This document shows, in pieces, positions 54,725-64,000 of a stretch of 64,000 nt of DNA (within the stretch, counting starts at the first letter, position 1; each line of letters opens with the position of its first letter). The translations under genes were made by a program, and so were the position numbers. The stretch is from contig OZ012695.1 in NCBI GenBank assembly GCA_963942565.1, forward strand, positions 7,390,922 through 7,454,921, given 5' to 3'. This stretch comes from Maea johnstoni (taxonomy: Eukaryota; Annelida; Polychaeta; Spionida; Magelonidae). Under the pieces are notes generated by a model. That model saw only the letters and a program-made list of their open reading frames with translations. It was not told where the DNA came from and ran no database searches.

Positions 54725-55240
54725 TTAGCTCAATGCGAACATGTGTACTTCATAAAGTCCTATTGGAAATCCGGTCTGTTTTTTCTGCTTGTGAACTGTT
54801 AGTCCTGCTCTGCGAATGAGGTCCACTAAAACACCGAGTGGACGTGTGTAGCTACTGTCGTCCTCGTCAAAGTCCACTTTTCCCGATGCGTTCACATTCT
54901 CTTTAACAATTATTATTCCCTTCTTACTGAGGCCAGATTGACAGCGCTTGAAAAAAGTCACCAAGTCATCATCTGTGAGGTGACCAAGGACCCACTGACA
55001 CCAGATCACATCATACCGCTGAGGCTCTGGCTGGAAATCCTGCAGTCCGCAGCAGATTCGGCGCTCCACCCTTGAGGCCAGCTCGGTACCAAGGAACTCT
55101 GGAGCCTGGTCGAGGAATTTCTGGTTCAATTCCACCATGTCTACTGTCTTGAAGAGATTGAGGAGAAGACGCTTGGTTATGCGGCCTATGCCAGCTCCGC
55201 AATCAAGTGCTCTGTTGGGCTGAACTCTAGCATCCTTTCC
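54725..55240 (-). CDS. NTMT1: NTMT1 (METTL11A) terminal coding exon, N-terminal protein methyltransferase
   Basis: SAM-dependent enzyme that methylates the alpha-amino group of proteins with an X-Pro-Lys start after Met removal. The exon encodes the last 171 residues, starting GKDARVQPNRALDCGAGIGR after a TTACAG acceptor (intron phase 0) and ending VHMFALS. Motif I of the methyltransferase is LDCGAGIGRITKRLL; DMVELN follows as the acidic loop; CCGLQDF, YDVIWCQWVLGHL and KKGIIIVKEN match the family throughout. The whole protein is normally about 220 aa, so about 50 N-terminal residues are encoded upstream. I could not find that exon in 55241-64000. The gene converges on RPL35. Confidence 0.96.
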   Translation of the reverse strand, partial: GKDARVQPNRALDCGAGIGRITKRLLLNLFKTVDMVELNQKFLDQAPEFLGTELASRVERRICCGLQDFQPEPQRYDVIWCQWVLGHLTDDDLVTFFKRCQSGLSKKGIIIVKENVNASGKVDFDEDDSSYTRPLGVLVDLIRRAGLTVHKQKKQTGFPIGLYEVHMFALS

Positions 55241-56321
55241 CTGTAAGACACAAAAAATATAATACATGTACGATATATCAAAAAGGTAGTACAAGGCCAT
55301 GTTAAACATAGTTTCGATTGAAATTATATCAAAACAAGTACGGTTGTTGATGCAAAGCATCAATAGTCAAAAGGCGGGGCCAAGTTATTTATGAACTTGT
55401 GAGGGAACCGGATGTATAAAGAACATTAACATTATAGAGGAAAATAATGCATAATGACTAGATTTGTATCATTTTTTGTAGAATTGAAACAGATATCGGA
55501 ATTCTAGGCGCAAGCTGGAGACTTCGAAATCTCTTGGGTGCGAAGCTTCTTGGTTACGCATCAGTTTGGTTACGAACCAGTTTGGTTACGAAATCTCCTG
55601 ATTTCATTCTATACACATGGTATTTTTTTCTTTAGTAATTTTCCTTCCTATACCGAAAAATATACTTTATGTCCGCTTAAAATATGTTGTATATTTGAAA
55701 AATTCATGCTAAACTAAAATAATGAAGGCACAATTTTCCGTGGCAAAGGTAATGTACCGGGCCAACATTTATATTAAAACCAATCAGAATAGATAATTAT
55801 ATTCAGTCCAGCCTCAGGATTTCCAACATGGCCGTCCGGACTATGAACATTTCAAATCAGCTTCCCATATAGGCGTGGACTGAGGGCCCCGCCAATTAAG
55901 CATCCCAAAAATTTTCAATATCCAGAAATGAATTGAAAATATCAAAAACGATTTAACTACATTGTGGAAATTTTTTTTTTTTTAGATTTATAAGGTGATT
56001 AATAAAAATTGAAAACTGAATTATGAATAATGAACAATCAAGCATATTTTTCAATATTCATAATTTTTTTCTCAATTAAAAATTTAACGTTTACAGCAAG
56101 CAAGAATGACCTCACGAAGTGAGCATAATGGTAATGTGAGATTTAAATGAGGGCAAATGAGAGTAAAAAATAGAGAATTATATTCAGTCCGGCCTCAGAA
56201 TTTCAAACATGGACGGCCGGACTACGGACATCTCGCATTAGCTTACTATATAGCACTCTGCCAGGGCGACGATACCGTCTTCCGGTTGGATTGCTACACG
56301 ACTAGTCGTATAAAAGTGATA
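55241..56321. other. Upstream intron or flank of NTMT1
   Basis: No further NTMT1 exon is recognised. It holds a small tandem of GGTTACGA words (about 55553-55595) and a repeated phrase (ATTATATTCAGTCC(A/G)GCCTCA) at about 55796, 56177 and 58710, evidently part of a dispersed repeat. Confidence 0.5.
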
Positions 56322-56470
56322 GAAGAAGGGGTGTTTATTTCCTGGAAAAAGTCAGCGTTTTTATGAAAATAGGGGTGCTTTTTTGGCCAGAAATCAGTGC
56401 TATAGGGGTATTTTTTAATTTTGAAAAAAACGAGCTTATGCGCCCCCTCTGTACCTGAATGCCCCCCAGG
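56322..56470 (+). repeat. Dispersed copy of a segment of the palindrome arms
   Basis: GAAGGGGTGTTTATTT, AGCGTTTTTAT, TTTTGGCCAGAAA and CTTATGCGCCCCCT appear in the same order as at 23546-23690 (left arm) and its mirror. It shows that the arms contain an older dispersed family. Confidence 0.8.
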
Positions 56471-56639
56471 AGAAAATTTTCAAATTGGCAAAAAGGTCAG
56501 AGCACCTAAATATCTGATTGCAACATCACTCATGATTAATTCTAGTTCTATCTTCTCAACCCTTATTTTTAGTTTGACAATTCTTTTAATGGAAAAGAAT
56601 ATCAGAAATCAAACTGGCTGTTGCACATGTCATTTGCAC

Positions 56640-58680
56640 TCGTCCTAGTTATTCTCCACAAACTTTGGTCATTCAGTAAAATTTACATATTTGTTCGTAA
56701 TTTCATAATGCTACGAGTATTCTCGAGGGTAGGGTACTTAAGGTATCGCATTCTACACAAAGTGCAATCTTGCAGTTGGTAGACCCTGCCTGCACTGCCG
56801 CTCGGGAACACATTGAGACCAGAATATGGAATTTTCATTTTTTGTAAGTTTTTCTGCCAAATTGCGGCTATGGCGTATTTAGGCAGTTGAAACAGGTGGA
56901 GGAATTAGAGAAATCCTTATTTTTCGTTTGGGCAATTATTTTAATGAAAACATATCAGAACACGCAGATATCACTGCGACCTCACACTTAGGGCTACCTA
57001 ACCTATGTACCAAAAGTTCAGAGAGACCAGAATTTGGAATTTTCATTTTTTGTAAGTTTTTCTGCCAAATTGCGGCTATGGCGTATTTAGGCAGTTGAAA
57101 CAGGTGGAGGAATCAGATTTATCCTTATTTTTCGTTTGGCAATTCTTTTAATGAAAAAATATCAGAACACACAGATATCACTGCGACCTCACACTTAGGG
57201 CTACCTAACCTATGTACCAAAAGTTCAGATATGAAATTGATAAGTGAGGAGTAAAACCGGCTGGAGCACATGTCATTTGCAGTCGTCTTAGTTATTCTCC
57301 ACAAACTTTGGTCATTCAGTAAAATTTACATATTTGTTCGTAATTTCATAATGCTACGAGTATTCTCGAGGGTAGGGTACTTAAGGTATCGCATTCTACA
57401 CAAACTGCAATCTTGCAGTTGGTAGACCCTGCCTGCACTGCCGCTCGGGAACACGTTGAGACCAGAATATGGAATTTTCATTTTTTGTCAGTTTTTCTGC
57501 CAAATTGTGGCTAAGGCGTATTTAGGCAGTTGAAACAGGTGGAGGAATTAGAGAAATCCTTATTTTTCGTTTAGGCAATTATTTTAATGAAAAAATATCA
57601 GAACACACAGATATCTCTGCGATCTCACACTAAGGGCTACCTAACCTATGTACCAAAAGTTCAGAAAGCTTGGCTAACAGATATGAAATTGATACGTGAA
57701 ATGTTTAACCGACTGAAGTGCATGTCATTTGCTGTCGTCCTAGTTATTCTCCACAAACTTTGGTCATTCAGTTGAATTTACTTATTTGTTCGTAATTTCT
57801 TAATGCTACGAGTATTCTTTGGGTTAAGGTAGTGAAGGTATGGCATGCTAATGCGATCTTGCAGTTGGTAGGCCCTGCCTATGCTGCCGCGCAGGAGCAC
57901 GTAAAGACTAGAATTTGGAATTTTCGTTTTTTGTCAGTTTTTCTGCCAAGTTGCTACTAGGGGGAATGTAGGTAGGTGTGGCCAGCGGGGAAATCAATTG
58001 GAGGCTTGGTTCCAAGTCTGTACATCAATAGTTCATGCCCCTGCAAGGATTTAAATCCTGGCCGTGACGAATTGTCATTGGCAACGCCGCAGATTTCGGG
58101 CAGGCCACATAGGACGCGGTCACTGCGTGCAGTGGGTATTGAGGCAAATCCCCTCGTTTAAATTTAGCATACCCCTCGAGCTCCCGACCTGACTACAGAG
58201 CCAGAGTGAGAGGGGAAGCGCAACAATTATTAATTGTGCTCGCTTCAACTGCGCCAATGATGCTACTTATAGCTAGAGAAGGAGTACAGTAATATGCTTA
58301 GAGTAGTTAACCAAAATTGACTTTTGTAAGTTATTTGATTGAATAATACTGTTCAACTTAAATTTACCGACGTCATAGATAGTTTACAATATTTCTATTG
58401 AAAGAAATATTCTTTATTTTGGCACATTGCAGAATTAGGTACCTTTTACACCTCATGGGCGTCTTTGGATCTTGTTTTATCGCCGCTCATGTGTATTAAT
58501 AGACCACAGTTCCGCATTTGTCATCCGTCGACCGTGATTGGGTCACATTTTCGAAAAAAAATTACTTTGCTCATGCCACCATATAAAAACACTTTGAAGT
58601 TAGTTAGTGGTTTACTATTTTTATCTCTCTACTAAATGGTTGATAACTGTTCTAATATAATACTTTTGTTGGGAAAACCT
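56640..58680 (+). repeat. Interspersed repeat family X, copy 2
   Basis: It has the same organisation as 19090-20660 with more tandem units at its start (CTACGAGTATTCTCGAGGGT at about 56711 and 57355, with partial units between). The same tail with the promoter-like block follows (GTCGACCGTGATTGGGTCAC, ATATAAAAACACTTTG near 58582). No protein is recognised. Confidence 0.75.
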
Positions 58681-59949
58681 TTATATTATAACCAATCAGA
58701 ATAGAGAAGTATATTCAGTCCGGCCTCACGATTTAGATCACGTGACGTCTGCCCATGTACATCTCAAAACACCTTCCCAGATAAGGCGGGCCCGATGGCC
58801 CCGCCAATAAAACTATAATGTCAGTATTTGCCCACAAATACAAATATCTCCCCTGCTGGGAGAACGAAAAGTTTGGAATTGAAGGAAATACAATTTGTAA
58901 ATCAACCCCTGAACGGTTCCTTATATGCTATCTGGTGTAAAATATTGCGTACTTGGAACTGGAAGCATAAGCTACATGTATATACTGAACATTTGAGAAT
59001 TTCATTGTGGATTTCGAGATCTCTTGCAGACAAGCTATTTAGCACCAACAGGGATTTTGATCTTATATGTCCCAAAAGTGAACTAAGATAATTTGCAAAA
59101 TGGCTAGTTGTCTATCGTAACTGCTCTATAGGCAAGGAAGAAGCTCTCCCTACTGGAATCACTAATTACATGCGTAACAGCTCCTGATTCTCACTAGCTA
59201 CAAGCCACACTTGCAGCTGATACTGACCCTGAAACTACCTTGTTAGGCAGGTGGATTGATATTTATAGCTTCACTTCCAACCAACACATTGCTGGCTATG
59301 TTAAAATGTCCCAAGATTCCCTTAGAAATAAATCAAAGGTTACCAAAACCTAATCAATTCATTTAATCATCTTTAAGAAGGATCCCTGATGATTTGAAAA
59401 GCCCCGGGGGCTACATAGCCGGCCAGCCAGCTATGCAGCCTATACTCAAGCATTTGGCTACATAGTCAGAATATGTTCCGCCCTTAATACATGGAAGTAT
59501 CTTACTAGGCAAGTTTATAATACATAACATTAGTTTATCCAGGTATTAGTAGATATATGCCAATACAAAAATGAGGATGTTAGTCGCTAGATGAAGGATG
59601 TCTATAGTCTGTCTGACATTTCTGTGGTCTGAAAGACTATAGAAACTAATCCTGAAAACCTCTCAGACACTGTCTTTGATGAGAATATTGATATCAAAAG
59701 TACTGTAATATTGCAATGTATGTTTATTAACTGTACTAATAATGCATGTACAAAATCTCACGGTACAGTACTTTTATCCGTAAGGATCTATAACATACTG
59801 TATAACATAAAACAAAGAATATAAGTTTTATAGACATAGTACAGATAACCTTTCTTACAAATTTTCATGAAAAGATGTATAACCTGTGGCTGAAAGAGTG
59901 GGTCACTTTCTTAATATATTGGATTTGTTTGCACCAATCAGGCATGGGT
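58681..59949. other. Intergenic, nothing recognised
   Basis: No supported gene. The frame at 58828-59091 has no family resemblance. Confidence 0.5.
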
Positions 59950-60107
59950 TAATTAGTAATAGGTAATAGAAAAGTAATAGGTAATAGACTGATTTTCGAA
60001 GTAATAGCATGTAATAAGTAATAGATGGTGAAAATCTTTAAGTAATTGTAATAGACTGAACTCAAAAGTAACAAGTAATTTTCTATTAATTTGCTATTAC
60101 TTTCCCC
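59950..60107. repeat. AGTAATAG-rich low-complexity repeat, possibly a MITE
   Basis: GTAATAGGTAATAG words at the left and AGTAACAAGTAATTTTC...GCTATTACTTT at the right are loosely inverted. Too degenerate for a family call. Confidence 0.5.
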
Positions 60108-60289
60108 ATTTAAGACCAAAAATCAAGTGTACAATTTATTTTTTCTATATGACTCCTTATGATTCATTTGAGACATATATGTCACTCCTTGTCTTATATG
60201 GCTTGTCTTTGAAGCCAGCGTTTAGTAAAATAGTAACAAGCCGAACACTGCAGGAGTCCCCCGCTGCCTTCTTAAGAATTTGACTTCTG

Positions 60290-61510
60290 ATCTTGAAAAG
60301 TGGGTCAAGGTCACCGGAAATGAGAATTTGTCCGAGATCTTTTATAGATACATTTTTGGTATAAATTTGAGAAGCCTACAGGACTTCGTTATTGAGTAAA
60401 CGCGATCACAAGATTTTCACAAAAAATGGCCTGTGACCCTGACCTTGAGGTCAAGGTCACCAGAATCCAAACTTGTCCGAGATCATTTATAGATACACCT
60501 TTGGTATAAATTTGAGAAGCCTACAGAGTAATCGCAATCACAAGATTTTCACCAAAAATGGCCTGTGACATTGACCTTGAGGTCAAGGTCACCAGAATCC
60601 GAACTTGTCCGAGATCTTTTATAGATCCACGCTTGGTATGAAATTGAGAAGCCTACGTGACTTCCTTCTTGAGTTATCGCGATAACAAGATTTTCAGAAG
60701 AGATGGCCTGTGACCTTGACCCTGAAGTCACGGTCACCAGAATCCGAACTCGTCCGAGATCTGTTATAGATACACGCTTGGTATAAATTTGAGAAGCCTA
60801 CGTGACTTCCTTCTTGAGTTATCGCGATAACAAGATTTTCAGAAGAAGTGGCCTGTGACCTTGACCTTGAGGTGAAGGTCACCAGAATCCGAACTCGTCC
60901 GAGATCTTTTATAGATACACGCTTGGTATAAATTTGAGAAGCCTACGTGACTTCCTTCTTGAGTTATCGCGATAACAAGATTTTCAGAAGAAGTGGCCTG
61001 TGACCTTGACCTTGAGGTGAAGGTCACCAAAATCCGAACACGTCCGAGATCTTTTATAGATACACGCTTGGTATAAATTTGAGAAGCCTACGTGACTTCC
61101 TTCTTGAGTTATCGTGGTAACAAGATTTTCAGAAGAGATGGCCTGTGACCTTGACCTTGAAGTCAAGGTCACCAGAATCCGAACTCGTCCGAGATCTGTT
61201 ATAGATACACGCTTGGTATAAATTTGAGAAGCCTACGTGACTTCCTTCTTGAGTTATCGCGATAAAAAGATTTTCAGAAGAAGTGGCCTGTGACCTTGAC
61301 CTTGAGGTGAAGGTCACCAGAATCCGAACTCGTCCGAGATCTTTTATAGATACACGCTTGGTATAAATTTGAGAAGCCTACGTGACTTCCTTCTTGAGTT
61401 ATCGCGATAACAAGATTTTCAGAAGAAGTGGCCTGTGACCTTGACCTTGAAGTCAAGGTCACCAGAACCTGAACTCGTCCGAGATCTTTTATAGATACAC
61501 GCTTATAGAT
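60290..61510. repeat. 145-bp satellite with steroid-receptor-like motifs, about 8.4 copies
   Basis: The period is 145 bp over the whole block. Each unit has GTGACCTTGACCTTGA followed by GGT(C/G)AAGGTCACC, then CCGAACTCGTCCGAGATC, AGATACACGCTTGGTATAAA and GAGTTATCGCGATAACAAG. Inner units are almost identical; the first two are more diverged. The repeated 62-residue frames on the minus strand are by-products of the period, not genes. Confidence 0.95.
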
Positions 61511-61959
61511 ACACCATTTATTTTTTGCAGTCTCTCCTTTTTTGTATTGATTACCTTTAGTTTAAAGCACCCTTTCACTGTATTTTTCGTTTTTGTATTT
61601 TCTCTCCAGTACTTTTGTTATTTTTATTTCTTCATTTCGTTCCATCCATTTTCTCTCCCTAATTCACTGTGCTGCATTTCCCATTAATCTGTGTTATTTC
61701 CTCTGTAATTCTTATTTTGCTCTCTCTCTCTCTCTCAAACTATTTATCTATGCTGTTTCTCTTGCAATCCTATTCTTTTTCTTTTTTATTCTCCCCCTCA
61801 TGTATCGTATTTATTTCCATAGCCTTTCTTCTTTAGCTCTCTCTCCTTTATTTAAAACATACACGTCTTTTTGCTTTTTCCCTTAGTGCATCCTGTTCTC
61901 TTTTTACTCTACCTCTGCCTCCAGCATAGTCTTTATTCTTGCACGCTGTACTTCTTTTT

Positions 61960-61960
<1 letters not shown>

Positions 61961-62013
<53 letters not shown>
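61961..62013. repeat. CT microsatellite in a pyrimidine-rich stretch
   Basis: Pure CT dinucleotides within a C/T-rich region (about 61530-62030). The Leu/Ser/Phe-rich frames here are compositional artefacts. Confidence 0.95.
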
Positions 62014-62018
<5 letters not shown>

Positions 62019-62205
62019 CTTATGTTAAAATTGATTTTCATTTGTTATATTTGATATTTCACTGAGAAAAGTGAACTCCAGCTTCAACACGTGCAACAGG
62101 CCAATCAGCTTTCTTAAACTTGGCAATTCCGGATACTTCCCATATGCATATCAGTATTTTTGGTACAGATTCTGCCAAATTACAAGTTGCAGCAATGAGT
62201 CATAT

Positions 62206-62372
62206 CAGGGCTCGAAATTAGGAGCCCAGGGCTCCCTTGAATTCTCCTGCGGCTCCCTCAAATTTCTTCAGGGACTGGGAGCCCAAAGATGTACTGGTTC
62301 CTATACACAATACTGTTGGGTAGCTTTTGAAAATGCGATTGGGCTCCCCGGAAAAAAAAACTTCGAGCTCTG
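62206..62372. mobile_element. 167-bp MITE with CAGGGCTCGAAATT ends
   Basis: Left end CAGGGCTCGAAATTAGGAGC pairs with ...AACTTCGAGCTCTG at the right; GGGCTCCC/GGGAGCCC words pair further in. These ends are known from hAT-derived MITEs in many animals. No target duplication was confirmed. Confidence 0.75.
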
Positions 62373-62393
62373 CATGTGCAAAACTATGTGTAA

Positions 62394-62756
62394 GGCCTAA
62401 AAAAAAAATGTTTGGTTCCTATTACCCTACCCTACCTAGTTTTTGTCCCCTACCCTTAAGTTTTTTTTGCCAATCCTACTGAAAAATGAATTGTTCCTAC
62501 CCAAAAGAATTGCTTCGCCGTCCTAAATACCAATTCTCCAACCATTAAATTATTAATTTCTGGATGAACAGAAGCAGGGGCCTACAATTAATGCATATAA
62601 AGACAATTACAACTAGGCAAACCTTTATCAAAGCCATCCAACTCTAGGGAATCGTGCAAGTTAAAGAATAAAAATTAAAAAAAAAAAAAATCCCTACCTA
62701 CCCTATCTATATTTTATTAGGACGTAATAGGAACCAAACATTTTTTTTTTTTGGCC
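62394..62756. mobile_element. PIF/Harbinger-like MITE, 363 bp
   Basis: Starts GGCCTAAAAAAAAAATG, ends TTTTTTTTTTGGCC, with TTGGTTCCTATTAC against GTAATAGGAACCAA inside, flanked by TAA on both sides (62391-62393 and 62757-62759). Confidence 0.87.
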
Positions 62757-63059
62757 TAAGCATATCTGCCCAGACCCCTTTCATATCCGGATAATCTGAA
62801 TGACTGGCGCTGCTTGGTCACTAAGCATATTTGTTTTATTGCTGACATTGTTCTTGTTTACATACCGGCAGAGACATATTGAGTTGAAGTCTCTGACCCC
62901 AGGTATACAGAGTCCCTAGCCATTTGAACAATGAAAAGGGACTTCCTGTACAATGTCTGGTCACATGGCAGTTAGCATGCATTTCTTAATCTGGATCATC
63001 CAGATAAGCTAGCAGTAACTGGGTCAAGGCATGGGTCAAATAGGACGCAGTCATCAAAG

Positions 63060-64000
63060 CATAAAATATGGCATAAAAATAACGATTTCAACCTGTTGAA
63101 AAATCGTCAATTCACAACAGATTTCAAATAGAATTAAGAGACAAGTAGAACTAATTGTGGCGGTTCTAACGATTTAAAATGCATTGAAATCAATCCACGG
63201 AAAGACGAGTAATTCATTTTGCAGTGTCACTGCATCAACATGTGCTACTAGTGTCGACATCTCATTGTAGATGGCGCACCCATCGTTTTGCATGGCCGGA
63301 TTCCGATAACGTCATTTTTATGCCATATTCCGCCAATATAGCATTTGTTGCCTGTTCTTCGGCGGTCAAAACGGTATTTTGATACGATTTAAAGGGAAAA
63401 ATCCATCTTTATTAGCTCGCGGAGCAATCGGGCCTAAGGCCCGCCAGCAAGCGGCGATTACGGTATAGGTTGTCACCTATCTCGTCCAGCCTACACACTG
63501 ATGCTGATTTTATCCTGTCCTCAACTTCTGTCTATTTGTCTCTTGTCTCGCTTGACGATAATCTTGCGTGAAATGAACATCACTTTTTGCTTTAGGAGCA
63601 TGTTTTTGCCAGATCTGTTTTAAATATTGCTTAATTAAATAATAATATGGATTGTTTGGACCTTCAAATTGTATCGAAATAGCATTTTGACGGCAGATAT
63701 ACATGCACAATGGCGTGCATGGTACGAAGGAATTCCACCACGCGCAATGACGTCATGCAAAAATGAATTACTCCTCTTTCCGTGGGTCAATTTCAATGTG
63801 GTTTAAATCACTACAACCGCTACAATTAATTCTATGTCTTTAAATTCTAGTTGAAATCTGTTGCAAAATAAGCTGCGCAAGCATTTACAGCTTAGCTTTG
63901 TCGTCATATTATTTGATTGCGGAATATCTAAAATATGAAAAGGCAAAATGTGCTCAAGATAAAGCAAAAAGTGATGTTCGTTTCAAGCGAGATTTTATCG
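63060..64000. repeat. Inverted-repeat element running off the window end
   Basis: 63110-63240 pairs with 63740-63865 (AACAGATTTCAA, AATTGT(G/A)GCGGTT, CCACGGAAAGA, GAGTAATTCATTTT). A second inverted pair joins 63550-63610 with 63945-64000 (GAACATCACTTTTTGCTTTA). The centre holds a hairpin CGGGCCTAAGGCCCG (63430-63444). No coding region; family unknown. Confidence 0.8.

Noticed and set aside
55241-55363. Upstream extension of the NTMT1 frame to an ATG at 55363
   Set aside because: A TTACAG acceptor sits at 55241-55246, and the extension is hydrophobic filler unlike any NTMT1 N-terminus; it is intron.
60549-61462. Six overlapping 62-residue frames with nearly the same protein
   Set aside because: Their 145-bp spacing is the satellite period; the unit is not a multiple of three and has no start context or family match.
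61593-62065. Hydrophobic Leu/Ser/Phe frames that look like membrane proteins
   Set aside because: They come from a pyrimidine-rich stretch with a CT microsatellite.

Overview
The window is a piece of animal nuclear genome. It is AT-rich, intron-rich and crowded with DNA transposons. Three conserved host genes are readable: ARPC5, RPL35 and the last coding exon of NTMT1. The repeat content (a DIRS retroelement, hAT, PIF/Harbinger and pogo-like MITEs, tRNA-derived SINEs, GGTCA-rich satellites) and the ARPC5/RPL35 head-to-head pairing suggest a marine invertebrate, perhaps a deuterostome. The species cannot be fixed from the sequence alone.

Layout. 1-2204: unassigned AT-rich flank with one short tandem duplication. 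2205-9215: a DIRS-type tyrosine-recombinase retroelement fossil with long inverted ends and an internal complementary region; it is broken and carries a 260-bp MITE in its left end and a 1.7-kb insertion in its body. 9449-14974: degenerate repeats rich in AGGTCA motifs and a ~395-bp tandem repeat carrying perfect RFX X-box palindromes. 14974-16822 (minus): a GH172/DUF2961-like coding region in one continuous frame with two internal stops, cut by a 200-base assembly gap; its 3' end has an inverted partial copy at 9449-9850. 17023-21660: repeats. 21661-31834: a very large palindrome with arms of about 4.7 kb and a 770-bp AT-microsatellite spacer; the outer parts of the arms are 244-bp tandem repeats. 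31835-40356: SINE, minisatellite, and a pogo-like MITE sitting inside a TA microsatellite. 40357-50363: the gene pair ARPC5 (minus) and RPL35 (plus), starting 313 bp apart. 50364-54680: intergenic MITEs. 54725-55240 (minus): NTMT1 terminal exon. 55241-64000: repeats, including a 145-bp satellite and an inverted repeat running off the end.

The host genes work in different systems. ARPC5 is a subunit of the actin-branching Arp2/3 complex, RPL35 is a protein of the large ribosomal subunit, and NTMT1 methylates protein N-termini (ribosomal proteins are among its known substrates). ARPC5 and RPL35 share what must be a bidirectional promoter. ARPC5 intron 1 has textbook minor-spliceosome (U12-type AT-AC) signals, and RPL35 exon 1 appears to contain only the start codon.

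The most unusual object is the 10-kb palindrome, which looks like a foldback (FB/TU-like) element or a recent inverted duplication; an assembly fold-back has to be excluded. The cleanest piece of genome archaeology is a hAT element nested inside another hAT element in ARPC5 intron 2, both with exact 8-bp target duplications and both matched by an uninterrupted sister copy in intron 1.
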